In this document: positions 20,152 through 29,518 of the stretch, piece by piece
Position numbering within the stretch: the first letter of the stretch is position 1
How the letters are laid out: each line of letters opens with the position of its first letter
Source: Tolypothrix brevis GSE-NOS-MK-07-07A
Lineage (GTDB): Bacteria; Cyanobacteriota; Cyanobacteriia; Cyanobacteriales; Nostocaceae
Length of the DNA stretch: 64,000 bases
Assembly: GCA_019358985.1 (NCBI GenBank)
Contig: JAHHIJ010000012.1
Span: 1 to 64,000 of the forward strand
Reading direction: 5' to 3'
Position numbers and translations under genes: made by a program
Notes under the pieces: model-generated
Told to the model about the DNA's origin: nothing
The model's database searches: none
The model's input: the letters and a program-made list of their open reading frames with translations, nothing else

Positions 20152-20514
20152 TTATCGATCGCCAACATAGGAATTTATCTTTGCGAGTAAATCCCCAAAA
20201 ATAAATGGTTTGGTGACATAATCGTTCGCACCCATTTTTAATGCTGTAGCTCGATCGCGAGGGTCATTTAGGGCTGTAACAACAATAATAGGCAAATTTT
20301 GACCGCGATCGCGAACTTCCTGTAACACAGTCCAACCATCTTTGATGGGTAAACCCAAATCGAGCAGCAACAATTCAAATCCTTCTTCCCTAACTTTTTG
20401 TAAAGCTTCCTCCCCATCGGATGCTACGGATGTAGAGTATCCATTTTTACGGAGTCCCTTCTGTATAAATGCAGCCAAACGAGCTTCGTCTTCGGCAATC
20501 AAAATCCGGTTCAT
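20152..20514 (-). CDS. Receiver-only response regulator
   Basis: A 120-residue receiver domain starting at ATG 20514 (MNRILIAEDE). The acidic pocket is E8/D9, phosphorylation site D52 (LLLDLGLP), switch Thr in VVTALND and Lys in VTKPF. It ends GDLLAKINSYVGDR at the point where its paralogue (21391-22059) continues into a winged-helix output domain. So it is either a natural single-domain regulator or a truncated OmpR type; the clean stop and lack of relics downstream favour a functional stand-alone receiver. Phosphorylated presumably by kinase B. A longer 5' frame exists but lacks receiver homology. Confidence 0.75.
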   Translation of the reverse strand: MNRILIAEDEARLAAFIQKGLRKNGYSTSVASDGEEALQKVREEGFELLLLDLGLPIKDGWTVLQEVRDRGQNLPIIVVTALNDPRDRATALKMGANDYVTKPFIFGDLLAKINSYVGDR

Positions 20515-20894
20515 AATTGAATATCTCGATAAAGGTAGTTGTCCCAGATTTGTAAGATAGTTTGAGGATGCAATTAAACGCGATCGAGCCTCAAAACGAA
20601 TCATACTGAAAATTTATGATACTTGCCGTAAAAGACAATTACGGTATTTTGTAATAATTATTTTCTCGAACCTGGCGAAGGTTTGTCGTCCTTGAGGTTG
20701 AAGATGCGCTCCAAATTGCCAGAAATACGGACACTCGAATCGATACTCATCGATACTACTGAACTAATCCATCCCAACCTCAAATTTAAAATAAGCAATA
20801 AAAAGGACAGGCAAGTAGCCCATCCAAGTATAATATACAATCAATAAAGTCGCGTATTTGCTAAGCGAGTTCTAAAGGTTTTCATCAAAGTCTT

Positions 20895-21256
20895 CGCGCC
20901 GTGGAAACCCCTGCATTTATGCATGGGGGTAAGGCGCAGGCGAATTTATTCGCTGTCCCCCTTTCGGGGTTGGATAAGCAGAGGAGTAGTACTTATCCAT
21001 TTCTCTGTATGCCGAGAATCGCCTTGCTACTCCAGTAAAGTTAGCTTCGACAATGTTAGAGGTCGGTACTATTCAAACGACACTGGTTTAACCCCTTTAA
21101 GCCTGTTTAATCGTTTGGTTCTAGAGCAAGGAACTAGCTTCGCATTCCTTGGTAGGTCTTGAACTCTTGCCTCTAACGTAGTACGCCTTCGTACTGAGCC
21201 TGGTCAGATTAGAGCTTTTTCAAGCCCCCGCCTTTAGGCGTGGGGTTTCTGACCCA
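20895..21256. mobile_element. IS200/IS605-like remnant or non-autonomous element
   Basis: The left side carries a hairpin CCCCTGCATTTATGCATGGGG-type (20909-20929) and the right side CCCCCGCCTTTAGGCGTGGGG-type followed by TTTCTGAC (21226-21253). Subterminal hairpins at both ends, a right end of this form and ~360 bases without a transposase fit a palindrome-associated derivative of an IS200/IS605 element in cyanobacteria. A 79-codon frame inside is not convincing as protein; it may be TnpB/omega-RNA relic. Transposase family assigned by end structure only. Confidence 0.5.
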
Positions 21257-21390
21257 ACGGTGGTTGGTGTTAAAGCTATATTAAAACTAAAGTATCACTC
21301 AAGAGTCATTATGGGGGAACACTTACTATTATTAATGATTTTGTACGTTAAAGATGAAAACTAAATGAATCGAAGATGAGAGTTTTCTCA

Positions 21391-22059
21391 CTATCCTCGG
21401 AACCTGTACCCCATTCCCCGCACCGTTTCAATCGAATTGCTGCCCAGCTTTTTCCGCAAATAACCGACATAAACATCGACAATGTTAGAACCTGGATCGT
21501 AATCATAACCCCAAACCCGATCCAATAATTGTTCCCGACTCAAAACCTGTCCGGGATGGCGAAAAAAGGTTTCTGCCAAAGTAAATTCCCGTGCGGGTAG
21601 TTCGATTGTCTCCCTTCCCAGTTTGACTTTACGCGATCGCAAATCCAAAGTCATATTGCCAAATTTCAATACCATCTCTTCCTGGGGTTGGCTGACTGTG
21701 CTGTTCCGCAACCGAGCTTTTACCCGTACCAATAACTCTTCAAACCGGAATGGCTTGGTCAAATAATCATCCGCTCCCGCTTCAAACCCCGCCACTTTAT
21801 CTTGAATATCGTCACGAGCAGTTAAAATAATCACCGGCAACCGTTCTCCCTGTCCCCGCAACTCTTCCAAAATTTCCAAACCATCCTTACCGGGAAGCCC
21901 CAAATCCAAAATTAATAAATCGAAGCCACTATTAAAGGACATATCCATAGTAGATTGGGCATCCTTGGCGATGGAAGTCGTAAAACCATGCGATCGCAAA
22001 CCTTTCTCGATAAAGGCAGCTATCCGGGGTTCGTCTTCAGCGATGAGAATTCGATTCAT
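21391..22059 (-). CDS. OmpR-family response regulator A
   Basis: A 222-residue transcription factor. The receiver domain (1-118) has D9, phospho-acceptor D52 (LLILDLGLP), T in ILTARDD and K in LTKPFRF. A winged helix follows with FTLAETFFRHPGQVLSREQL and VDVYVGYLRKKLGSNSIETV then RGMGYRF, the standard OmpR/PhoB DNA-binding signature. It overlaps the 3' end of kinase A by 23 bases, so the two are translationally coupled. It is the full-length paralogue of the receiver-only regulator upstream of kinase B. Confidence 0.92.
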   Translation of the reverse strand: MNRILIAEDEPRIAAFIEKGLRSHGFTTSIAKDAQSTMDMSFNSGFDLLILDLGLPGKDGLEILEELRGQGERLPVIILTARDDIQDKVAGFEAGADDYLTKPFRFEELLVRVKARLRNSTVSQPQEEMVLKFGNMTLDLRSRKVKLGRETIELPAREFTLAETFFRHPGQVLSREQLLDRVWGYDYDPGSNIVDVYVGYLRKKLGSNSIETVRGMGYRFRG

Positions 22060-23578
22060 TACTTGCCGTCTCCGGTTTTAAAGGTAAAACGATCGTAAAA
22101 GTAGAACCGCTTCCCAAAGTACTTTTGAGATATACTTTACCACCGTGGGCTTCGGTAATTGCTCTGACGATTGACAGTCCCAATCCTGCACCTTCGGAAC
22201 GACGACGGCTTTTCGCTGCACGGGCAAACCGTTCAAATATACGCTTTTGGTCATCCGGTGCAATACCTTCCCCCCCATCCCGTACCCAAAAGCGGACTTT
22301 TCCCTTGGATACCCCCGAACCAATGCTAATAATATTACCATCTTGGGTATGCTGAGTAGCATTTTGTGCCAGATTCATAACTGCCTGAGTTAATCTTTGT
22401 CTGTCCACCACTATTTCCCCGGTTCCTCTGCTATCCAATTCCCAATTTCGGGGAGCTAAAGCGGTAGCTTTTTGCAACAATTCTTCTGTAAAGGATTTGA
22501 TATCGACGGTTTCCAGCAGTAAGAAATCGGAACGTTCACTTTTTGCCAGTAACATCAAGTCGTCTACAAATCGCGTCATGCGATCGAGTTCATCCATGAC
22601 AATTGCCAGGGTTTCCTGCTGTTCTTGGGGATCATCCCCCATTAACTCCAGATGTCCACGAATAATGGCGATCGGAGTTCGCAGTTCGTGTCCTGCATCG
22701 TTGACAAAATTGCGTTGGGTTGCAAAAGCCACCTCCAATCGATCCATCATTTCGTTAAAAGTAGTGGCTAACTGGGCAATTTCTCCCCGTCCAGTCACAG
22801 GAATGCGTTTTGTCAGTTCTGCTTCGTTAATTTCCTGGGTGGTTTTCGTGAGTGTTTGCAAAGGTGCAAGGATGCGTCCGGATACCAACCATGCCAAAAT
22901 CAGAGCTACAATACAAGCTAGGGCAATTACTTCCAGCATCACTTGCAAAGCTTCACTCGCCTCTTCTCGCTCTCCTGCGGTAGTATGGGCAATAACCAAA
23001 ACCCCCATTTTTTCCCCTTTGATAATTACGGGTTGGGCAAGGTAGAGAACGCTAACTACATTCTCATCGTCAACTTTCACCTCTCGCTGGGAAAATTTGG
23101 TAAGTTGTTGCCAACCTTGCATCAATTCGGAGTTGCGATCAATTTTTTTGGGAAGTCCCCGTGGGGTAGACTTATAAAATGCCCCATCGAGAATAGTAAT
23201 ATAAAATACATCATCATCGGGTAGTTCCTCGCTGAGATGTACGTCAAATACCTGTCGGAGTTGCTCCCGATTTTGGGGAGGTTCCCAATTGATGCGTTGC
23301 TTACGCTGTCGCAACCGTTCCACATCGTCTGCTTCTAAACCTTGAAAACCCCGATCGATAATTGTTTTAAACTCGTCCATTTCTTCGACAAGCTCCCTTT
23401 CTACCCGCTTTTGCACCTGTGCGAACAAACGCTGACGTAACATAGGCAAGGTAATGGCAACAAAAAACATAATCAGCACCACATACCACAATAAAATTCG
23501 GGTACGGGCTTGAGCAAATACATCGTAAAATCTAGTCCAAAATTTGGCTGGTTGGCGATCGGGTTTGTCGATATCCAT
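22037..23578 (-). CDS. Sensor histidine kinase A
   Basis: A 513-residue membrane kinase, first gene of a two-gene unit with regulator A. It has an N-terminal helix (~28-50), a ~160-residue periplasmic domain, a second helix (~213-236), HAMP, HisKA with His297 in NDAGHELRTPIAIIRG, and an HATPase with NLAQNATQHT, DGGEGIAPDDQ and GAGLGLSIV. Domain order and many residues match kinase B, including ELPDDDVFYITILDGAFYKS versus LPEDDTFLIAFIDGKFYKS in the sensor, so both may sense related envelope signals. Upstream 350 bases (23579-23928) contain only a short dispersed repeat. Confidence 0.92.
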   Translation of the reverse strand: MDIDKPDRQPAKFWTRFYDVFAQARTRILLWYVVLIMFFVAITLPMLRQRLFAQVQKRVERELVEEMDEFKTIIDRGFQGLEADDVERLRQRKQRINWEPPQNREQLRQVFDVHLSEELPDDDVFYITILDGAFYKSTPRGLPKKIDRNSELMQGWQQLTKFSQREVKVDDENVVSVLYLAQPVIIKGEKMGVLVIAHTTAGEREEASEALQVMLEVIALACIVALILAWLVSGRILAPLQTLTKTTQEINEAELTKRIPVTGRGEIAQLATTFNEMMDRLEVAFATQRNFVNDAGHELRTPIAIIRGHLELMGDDPQEQQETLAIVMDELDRMTRFVDDLMLLAKSERSDFLLLETVDIKSFTEELLQKATALAPRNWELDSRGTGEIVVDRQRLTQAVMNLAQNATQHTQDGNIISIGSGVSKGKVRFWVRDGGEGIAPDDQKRIFERFARAAKSRRRSEGAGLGLSIVRAITEAHGGKVYLKSTLGSGSTFTIVLPLKPETASNESNSHR

Positions 23579-23667
23579 TTATTATTGCTGTTTTTTATAC
23601 TTATACCTCGTTTTCAGGGATAAGCATTGCCGAAAATACCATAATCCAATCGTTACATCTAAGTAGT

Positions 23668-23700
23668 TGGGTGTTGAAAATCGTCGTTATGACAAGGCAG
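23668..23700 (+). repeat. Dispersed repeat, also at 38700-38735
   Basis: GTGTTGAAAATCGTCGTTAT followed by GACAAGGC here recurs in inverse orientation between the ABC exporter and HlyD genes (about 38700-38735) with one substitution. A 70-codon frame across this copy (23667-23879) has low-quality composition and is not called a gene. Confidence 0.5.
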
Positions 23701-23928
23701 TAGGCAGTAGGGGTCAGCAATTGGATGTAGATAATCTTACTCCTGATGTGGCATTGGAGCATTTTCTTGTGGCTTTGATTCGACTGGAGTTACCCTTACG
23801 GATACCCGATACTTCAAGTCTAAAAAAATTGTCTCTTCAAAAGAGTCGCACCTATTTGATTTATACTAAAAACGGTTGAAAAATATACTTTTTGAATATT
23901 GAAAATCTGCCAGCAATGCTAAAACATT

Positions 23929-24795
23929 TTAGCTGACTGATAAAGCTATTTTTCTCCCAATTAGGTTGATAAAGCCCGTGCCAAAATGCTGAATTTCTAA
24001 AAAATTTGCCTGTTGTGCTAGTGTTTTGTAAATTCTAAATGTCTTCATAATACTTAATGTGGCGGCACTTTCTAAGGGGCTGACAAAACTAGTATCTCCA
24101 TCAAGAAAATGCTTTTGCTTTGCCCAATAAGCCATTTGATTAGCATTTAAAAAGTAACAACCAGAATGGGGATTTAAAGCACGATTAAATGTGATTGGCA
24201 TTCCCATTATTTCGCCTTTTAATTCTGGCTGTTCTTGGATATTTTGAAAAGGTGCGGTTACTCTTGGTAATAAATCGCCATCAATATAGGCTTTAGATGT
24301 AAAATTATTTACGGAGACTTCATAACGATTGGGTTGTAGTAAACTGATATCACCAGCTTTTTGGGTGAACCAATTTAATTTTACAAAAAACCAAGGGTCT
24401 TGAATCATTAAATCATCTTCGAGAAAACAGTAATAATCATATTTGCCTAAATTATCTCTCAGCACAGCTTGACATTCAAATCCTAATAACAAAGGCTCGG
24501 CTTGAGTTGGATAATGGCGATAAAAATGGGATGGTAAAGGTAGTTGTTCGAGGAGATGACAATCTTGAGTAGTACAAATAATAATATCGAGCTTACTCTC
24601 TTGGGACTGATTTGCCGGAAAAGCTAATCTTTGACCGATATTAATAATACTTTGGGATTTGCCAAATAGCTGATGCAAATTAGTAATGCTTTGAGTTAAA
24701 GCATGTACACGGGGTCGGTGATCTTTCCTTTGGGAAGCGTGTTTTCCTTGGTTATCGGGTCGAAAAAAGTGGGCGATGGTAAAAAGTATCCGCAT
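23929..24795 (-). CDS. Putative GT-A glycosyltransferase
   Basis: A 288-residue cytoplasmic protein. The centre holds YDYYCFLEDDLMIQDPWFFV, where LEDD is in the place of the DxD metal/donor site of GT-A glycosyltransferases; upstream is LDIIICTTQDCHLLEQLPLP, the usual Rossmann-like start. The C-terminal part contains FNRALNPHSGCYFLNANQMA and a histidine near the end (FLEIQHFGTGF). I recall similar cyanobacterial proteins of unassigned function. It lies next to the RTX genes on the same strand, 313 bases upstream of hybrid RTX protein 1, so it could modify a secreted protein; that is inference. Confidence 0.55.
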   Translation of the reverse strand: MRILFTIAHFFRPDNQGKHASQRKDHRPRVHALTQSITNLHQLFGKSQSIINIGQRLAFPANQSQESKLDIIICTTQDCHLLEQLPLPSHFYRHYPTQAEPLLLGFECQAVLRDNLGKYDYYCFLEDDLMIQDPWFFVKLNWFTQKAGDISLLQPNRYEVSVNNFTSKAYIDGDLLPRVTAPFQNIQEQPELKGEIMGMPITFNRALNPHSGCYFLNANQMAYWAKQKHFLDGDTSFVSPLESAATLSIMKTFRIYKTLAQQANFLEIQHFGTGFINLIGRKIALSVS

Positions 24796-24964
24796 TTTCT
24801 TAACCTTAAAATCAAATCATTTTTTGCTCGTAGTTGCGCTTCATCGTTATGGATGCATAGCGCGAAAGCGTAACTACAAGCCAATTTGCTACATAGTTAT
24901 TTTCCCATTCACCTACTTATGCTTACAGCAATTTTCAGGTAAATGAACCACAAATAGACCTCTC

Positions 24965-25056
24965 TCCATAGACGCGTTCGCTCTTAGCGTTCCCGCTAGG
25001 GTAGCGGCTTCCCGCTTGGGTACCTCTCTACTAGGAGGAGAGAGGCTTTGATTTTC
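24965..25056. repeat. Palindromic repeat and hairpin
   Basis: TAGACGCGTTCGCTCTTAGC then GTTCCCGCTAGGGTAGCGGC belongs to the same GCGTTCGCG family as at 4520. It is followed by CCTCTCTACTAGGAGGAGAG, a strong stem. The rest of 24796-25108 holds nothing else I recognise. The stem could end transcription of the minus-strand RTX gene's neighbour. Confidence 0.5.
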
Positions 25057-25108
25057 TCTGGGGGTTAGGTCTCATAATTGTGGTCTAAATACATGAAAAC
25101 TGCTGTAA

Positions 25109-26734
25109 TTAGAAGATAAAGTCTGTAGCATCAACGTTAGTGGCAGTGAAGTTTGCCAGGGTAATGGTATCCGTACCGAAAATTGAACCGGAAATCACTG
25201 TGTTTGCGGCATTTTGAGTCACCGTTAAAGCTCCAAAACTGGTTGCAAAAGCTGTGAGGTTGATTTTGTCTGCATTATTGCCGAAACCATTTATGCGATC
25301 GCTTCCAAAGCCAGATGCAAAGATAAAGGTATCGTTACCAGCACCACCATTCGTAATATCATTACCAGCACCACCAGTGATGATATCATTACCAGCACCA
25401 CCAGTAATATTATCAACACCAGCACCGCCAATCAGAGTATCAGCGCCAGCTTCCCCAGTTAAGACATCATTGCCATTACCACCATAGAGATAGTCATTAC
25501 CATCACCACCATTGAGGTTATCGGCACCATTACCGCCATTGAGGTAATCATTACCACCAGCACCAGTTAATACATCATCGCCATCAAAACCGAAGATATT
25601 ATCTTTGATACTTGTGCCGTTAATGGTATCATTACCGGCAGTACCCAGAGTCAGACCAACAGAATCAACTGCGATCGCACCCGTGAGGTCAGCACCAATA
25701 AAGGTAGCATCGGTAAAATTAGTTTTCGATAAATCGGCGTTAGTTAGGTTCGCATTCGTAAAATTTGCACCAATAGCAGTTGAATCGGTGGTGAGTGCCC
25801 CAGTCAGGTTAGCACCCGTGAAGTTGGCATTTGTCAAGTCAGCTGTAACCAAGTTAGCGCTATTCAAATTAGCATTGGTGAAATTGGCACCCACCGCAGA
25901 TCCGTTAATCAAGACACCTTCGGCATTCGCTTGAGTGAAATTTGCCCCATCTAAATTGCTATCATCAAATCTGGTAGCAGTGAGGTTTGTAACTGTGCTA
26001 CCAGAGGCGCTAAAATCAGCACCACTCAGGTTGGCATCATCTATCAGCGCACCACTTAAATTCGCACCACGAAACTTGACATTACCTGTTTGACCCGGTT
26101 CGAGGGGAGCATCACTCAGAGAGACACCACTCAAATTGGCGAGGTCAAAAGTAGCGTTGATCAGGGTGACATCTGTAAAATTTGTTGTTCGGAAGTCTGC
26201 ACCTGTGGCATTGACGTTGACTAGGAGAGTGGCTTCTAGAGTTGCTCCTTGGAGGTCAGCATTTGTCAGATTTGCCCCGGTAAAATCAGCTGCTTTCAAA
26301 TTCGCCAAAGTTAGGTCAGCGCCGGTAAAGTTAGCACCAGTCAGGTTGGGACGCTCAGATTGTTCACCACTCAGATTAGCTTCGCTCAAGTTGGCATCGG
26401 TGAGGTTAGCATTTGACAGGTTAATACCTGATGTGTTGATTTTAAATAGATTTGCCCTACTGAGATTTGCTCCACTAAGATTGACATTCAGCAATGTTGC
26501 TTCCGAAAAATTAGCTGGTGCAGGAAAGTTGGTATTAGGAGCAAAGATGGCGTTTGAAGCATTTACATTGCTCAGAAAAGCTGATGAGAAGTTAGTACCT
26601 CTAAGCTGTGTACCAACGAATTGCACATCCGTGAGGCTTGCTGCAACAAAGGTGGAACCATTTATGTTTTGTCCGTTAAAGTTATTACCTGTCAGAACTA
26701 GACCGTCAAAGTTTTGATTTTGCATGGTATGCAC
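25109..26734 (-). CDS. Pentapeptide-repeat/RTX hybrid protein 1
   Basis: A 541-residue protein without signal peptide. Residues ~5-370 are pentapeptide repeats (A/N-N-L-S/T/x-x with central L/F, for example NLSGANLSRANLFKINTSGI), predicted to fold as a right-handed square beta-helix. Residues ~385-475 are eight or more GGxGxDxLx nonapeptide calcium-binding RTX repeats ([20 protein letters not shown]). The last ~60 residues (FGSDRINGFGNNADKINLTA to VDATDFIF) form the C-terminal secretion signal typical of type I substrates. Paralogous to the gene at 27350-29338, with an identical terminal motif. Secreted, presumably by the exporter at 35539. Open frames on the opposite strand are mirror images of the repeats. 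Confidence 0.88.
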   Translation of the reverse strand: MHTMQNQNFDGLVLTGNNFNGQNINGSTFVAASLTDVQFVGTQLRGTNFSSAFLSNVNASNAIFAPNTNFPAPANFSEATLLNVNLSGANLSRANLFKINTSGINLSNANLTDANLSEANLSGEQSERPNLTGANFTGADLTLANLKAADFTGANLTNADLQGATLEATLLVNVNATGADFRTTNFTDVTLINATFDLANLSGVSLSDAPLEPGQTGNVKFRGANLSGALIDDANLSGADFSASGSTVTNLTATRFDDSNLDGANFTQANAEGVLINGSAVGANFTNANLNSANLVTADLTNANFTGANLTGALTTDSTAIGANFTNANLTNADLSKTNFTDATFIGADLTGAIAVDSVGLTLGTAGNDTINGTSIKDNIFGFDGDDVLTGAGGNDYLNGGNGADNLNGGDGNDYLYGGNGNDVLTGEAGADTLIGGAGVDNITGGAGNDIITGGAGNDITNGGAGNDTFIFASGFGSDRINGFGNNADKINLTAFATSFGALTVTQNAANTVISGSIFGTDTITLANFTATNVDATDFIF

Positions 26735-27109
26735 CCTAATGAAATTTAATTGGTTTGAAGTTTGCAGAACTTACGCATTAATACGAAATACAAAATATAT
26801 ATGGATGTTTGAAAAAACAACATTTGTCGTAGGGGCACAGCAGTGCTGTCAACCTACAGCGCGGCTTAATGTATGATCAAAAAAGATTCATATAAGCCTG
26901 AAATCTCATATTTTCGTGGATACATATCATGGTTAATTCGTATAGTGCGTAAGTCCTAGTAGTCTGCCAAGGGGATTTTGCCTAGTTGGTAGTAAGGACT
27001 TTAGTCCTAACAAAGCGATAAATCGCTTACTACAAAAGAAAGCAAACTGGGGTTGGTGGAATACTAGTTTGAGAAGTTAGAGTATTCCAACAAATAAATG
27101 ATCCAAAAT

Positions 27110-27200
27110 TTGTCATTGCGAGGAGGAACGACGAAGCAATCGCAAGAACTCGGAAATTACGTGATTGCTTCATTCCGCTTCGCTTCATTCGCAATGACAA
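27110..27200. repeat. TTGTCATTGCGA inverted-repeat element
   Basis: Perfect 12-base inverted ends TTGTCATTGCGA/TCGCAATGACAA enclose AGGAGGAACGACGAAGCAATC-type sequence, a palindromic repeat seen in many bacterial genomes. It lies in the 614-base gap 26735-27349, which also holds a GGACTTTAGTCC repeat near 26997 and the CGTAGGGGCACAGCAGTGCT repeat near 26830 but no gene. Confidence 0.7.
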
Positions 27201-27234
27201 TTGGGCATTTTATTACTTGGAGTACTCTTAAGCT

Positions 27235-27290
27235 GTTTTTTTTACTTCCACAGCTGATTGGAAAGCTTGTCTTGCTGGGTTAAAAACCGG
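27235..27290 (-). pseudogene. PPIase 3'-end relic
   Basis: On the minus strand the sequence reads PARQAFQSAVEVKKTA and a stop, which resembles the end of the glycosyltransferase-PPIase fusion (QQSMEIKKSA, stop at 29739). It sits directly upstream of hybrid RTX protein 1, just as another such relic sits upstream of hybrid RTX protein 2. It is only ~16 codons, so the match is suggestive, not proof. Confidence 0.45.
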
Positions 27291-27322
27291 GCTAATGCAG
27301 GCAAAATCCAGCCCGGTTTTTT
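27282..27322. terminator. Bidirectional intrinsic terminator
   Basis: AAAAACCGGGCT and AGCCCGGTTTTTT form a GC-rich stem with a T-run on both strands. It lies 28 bases downstream of the stop of hybrid RTX protein 2, so it should end that transcript. Confidence 0.75.
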
Positions 27323-27349
27323 GAGGATGGTGCAAGTTATTAGTTAAAG

Positions 27350-29338
27350 CTAAAAAATGAAGTCGGTAGCATCAACGTTAGTAGCAGTAAAGGTTGCCAG
27401 GGTAATGGTATCCGTACCGAAAACAGAGCCGGAAATGATGGTATTTGCAGGATTTGTAGTACTTTGAGCCACTGTTAAAGCACCAAAACTGGTGGCAAAT
27501 GCGGTGAGGTCAATTTTGTCTGCACCGTCTGCGAAAGCGTTAATGCGATCGCTTCCAAAGCCCGATGCAAAGATAAAACTGTCGTTCCCAGCGCCACCAT
27601 TCATGATATCGTTACCAGCCCCACCAGTTAATTTGTCGGCACCACCCCCACCATTAAGGTTATCTGCACCTGCACCACCAACTAGGGTATCAGCGCCAGC
27701 TTCCCCAGTTAAGGTGTCATTACCATTACCACCAAGGAGGTAATCATTTCCATCACCACCATTGAGGTTATCAGCACCATTACCACCATCTAAATAATCA
27801 TTGCCAGCAGCGCCAGTGAGAATGTCGTTACCATCAAAGCCGAAGATGTTATCGTTTCCAGTTGTACCGTTGATGGTGTTATTGCCGGAATCCCCAAGGG
27901 TCAAACCAATGGTATCAACAACAACAGCTCCTGTGAGGTTCGCCCCAATCAAGGTAGCATCAGTAAAGTCAGCCTTGATTAAATTGGTATTGCTCAAATT
28001 GGCGTTGGTGAAGTTAGCACCAATAAAGCTGCCAACTTCCAAGCTAGCGCCAGTCAGGTTGGCATTTGTAAAATTGGTGAGGTTATCCCCAGCACCCTCT
28101 TTTATATCAGCACCAACAAGGCTAGCACCTGTAAAGTTGGCTCCATCCAAATTGCTTTTCTGAATAAAAGCATTATCCAAATCGGCATTTATCAAGCTAG
28201 CGTTGTTGAGGTTTGCAATCTCTAAATTTGCACGAGTTAGGTTGGTGTTATCGAGATCGGCTCCTGTGAGGTTAGATCCTTTTAAGTTCCCGTCTGTGAG
28301 GTTAGCACCTGTGAGGTTAGCACCTGTGAGGTTGGCTATTTCCAAAAAGGCGTTGTCTAATTGGACTCCACCTGTGAGGTTGGCTCCTGCTAGAATCGCT
28401 TCTTTGAAATTAGCTCCGCTGAGATCCGCTCCGATCATTACGGCATTAGTCAGATCGGCTCCTTCTAAAAATATGTTTTCCGCCACTACCTGAGTGAGAT
28501 TGGCTCCGACGAGATCGGAATCAGCGAAATTGGCGTTGTTTAACTGAGTCTTAAGCACCTGTCCGTTAGATGCTGTATAAGAACCAAAGTTAACGCCAGT
28601 TAAATTCAGGTCTTCCGCTTTGACGTTATTCAAAATAGCGCCACCAAACTGACTACCGCTAAAGTTAGAGTCAGGAAAACTTAGACCTGTTAAATCGGTT
28701 GCCTTAACTACTAGGGAGCCGTTCCGTACAGCGTCAAAGGGGCGAAAATCCGCATTGCTGAAATTAACGTCTTCTATACTAGCGCCAGCCAAATTCGCAC
28801 CACGAAAACTCAGTGTTGTTGGTATTGGCTGTCCTGTTCCTGGGTCTATGGCGGGTGCTGTATCAGTAATTCCAATTCCACTCAGATTGGCAAGGTCAAA
28901 AATGACATTGCCACCAATAACAATATCGGTAAAATTAGTTTGACTAAAGTTAGCATTAGTCGCATCTAAATTGATCAATCTTGCCCCTTCTAAGTCAGCC
29001 CCTTGAAGGTCAGCATCTATTAATTTAGCACCAGTGAAGTTAACACCTTTGAGCTTGGCACTCAATAAATCAGCACCAGTGAGGTTAGCATTTGTGAGAT
29101 TGTTGAAAATCCCATCCGGTTCGCCACTTAGGTCAACTTCATTCAAACTTGCATTGGTTAGGTTGGCATTTAGAAAATTAGTGCCTTTGATAGTAGCTTT
29201 GAAGAAGTTTGCACGAGTCAGATTTGTGCTAGTGAAGTTGACGGTATCGAGTGTGGCTAAGGAAAAATTAGCATCAGTTAAATTTTGACCGCTAAAATTT
29301 ACCCCTATTAGGGTTTGGGAACTGAAGTTTTGTGGCAT
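27350..29338 (-). CDS. Pentapeptide-repeat/RTX hybrid protein 2
   Basis: A 662-residue paralogue of the protein at 25109-26734, about 120 residues longer, with the difference in the number of pentapeptide repeats. It starts [20 protein letters not shown]; repeats run to ~residue 495 ([20 protein letters not shown]), then RTX nonapeptides ([20 protein letters not shown]) to ~600, and the same C-terminal secretion region ending VDATDFIF. There are no cysteines in the repeat part. The beta-helix could present a long, thin surface; the RTX part should fold only on calcium outside the cell. No catalytic domain seen. Function unknown; structural or adhesive role is inference. Confidence 0.88.
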   Translation of the reverse strand: MPQNFSSQTLIGVNFSGQNLTDANFSLATLDTVNFTSTNLTRANFFKATIKGTNFLNANLTNASLNEVDLSGEPDGIFNNLTNANLTGADLLSAKLKGVNFTGAKLIDADLQGADLEGARLINLDATNANFSQTNFTDIVIGGNVIFDLANLSGIGITDTAPAIDPGTGQPIPTTLSFRGANLAGASIEDVNFSNADFRPFDAVRNGSLVVKATDLTGLSFPDSNFSGSQFGGAILNNVKAEDLNLTGVNFGSYTASNGQVLKTQLNNANFADSDLVGANLTQVVAENIFLEGADLTNAVMIGADLSGANFKEAILAGANLTGGVQLDNAFLEIANLTGANLTGANLTDGNLKGSNLTGADLDNTNLTRANLEIANLNNASLINADLDNAFIQKSNLDGANFTGASLVGADIKEGAGDNLTNFTNANLTGASLEVGSFIGANFTNANLSNTNLIKADFTDATLIGANLTGAVVVDTIGLTLGDSGNNTINGTTGNDNIFGFDGNDILTGAAGNDYLDGGNGADNLNGGDGNDYLLGGNGNDTLTGEAGADTLVGGAGADNLNGGGGADKLTGGAGNDIMNGGAGNDSFIFASGFGSDRINAFADGADKIDLTAFATSFGALTVAQSTTNPANTIISGSVFGTDTITLATFTATNVDATDFIF

Positions 29339-29376
29339 GGTATGTTACGTAGGGTGTTAAGGATTTAAGTTCGTTG

Positions 29377-29466
29377 TTAGACTTCCACAGCTTTTGGCTG
29401 GGAAACTTGTTGTTGCAGTTGCTTTTGTAACCAGGCAACCGTTGCTGTATAGACTCGTCTACTAAG
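29377..29466 (-). pseudogene. PPIase 3'-end relic
   Basis: Minus-strand frame VYTATVAWLQKQLQQQVSQP then KAVEV and stop aligns with the last residues of the parvulin fusion protein (LFTTWLQEQLQPVAAK..). No start or parvulin core remains; similarity stops at about 29466. It lies 39 bases upstream of the ATG of hybrid RTX protein 2. The best explanation is that the RTX gene was copied together with the tail of an upstream PPIase gene. Confidence 0.6.
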
Positions 29467-29518
29467 ACTGATATGAATGGCACTAAGTTAAGATGTAGCC
29501 CTTGCCTTGACTGGTTCC

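Noticed and set aside
20923-21162. 79-codon frame in the IS605-like element
   Set aside because: No transposase motifs, no start signal; kept only as part of the element.
23667-23879. 70-codon frame
   Set aside because: Begins in a dispersed repeat and lacks recognisable similarity.
25254-28493. Plus-strand Pro/Ser/Leu-rich open frames antisense to the RTX genes
   Set aside because: Their repetitive composition is the mirror image of the pentapeptide and RTX codons; no ribosome sites.
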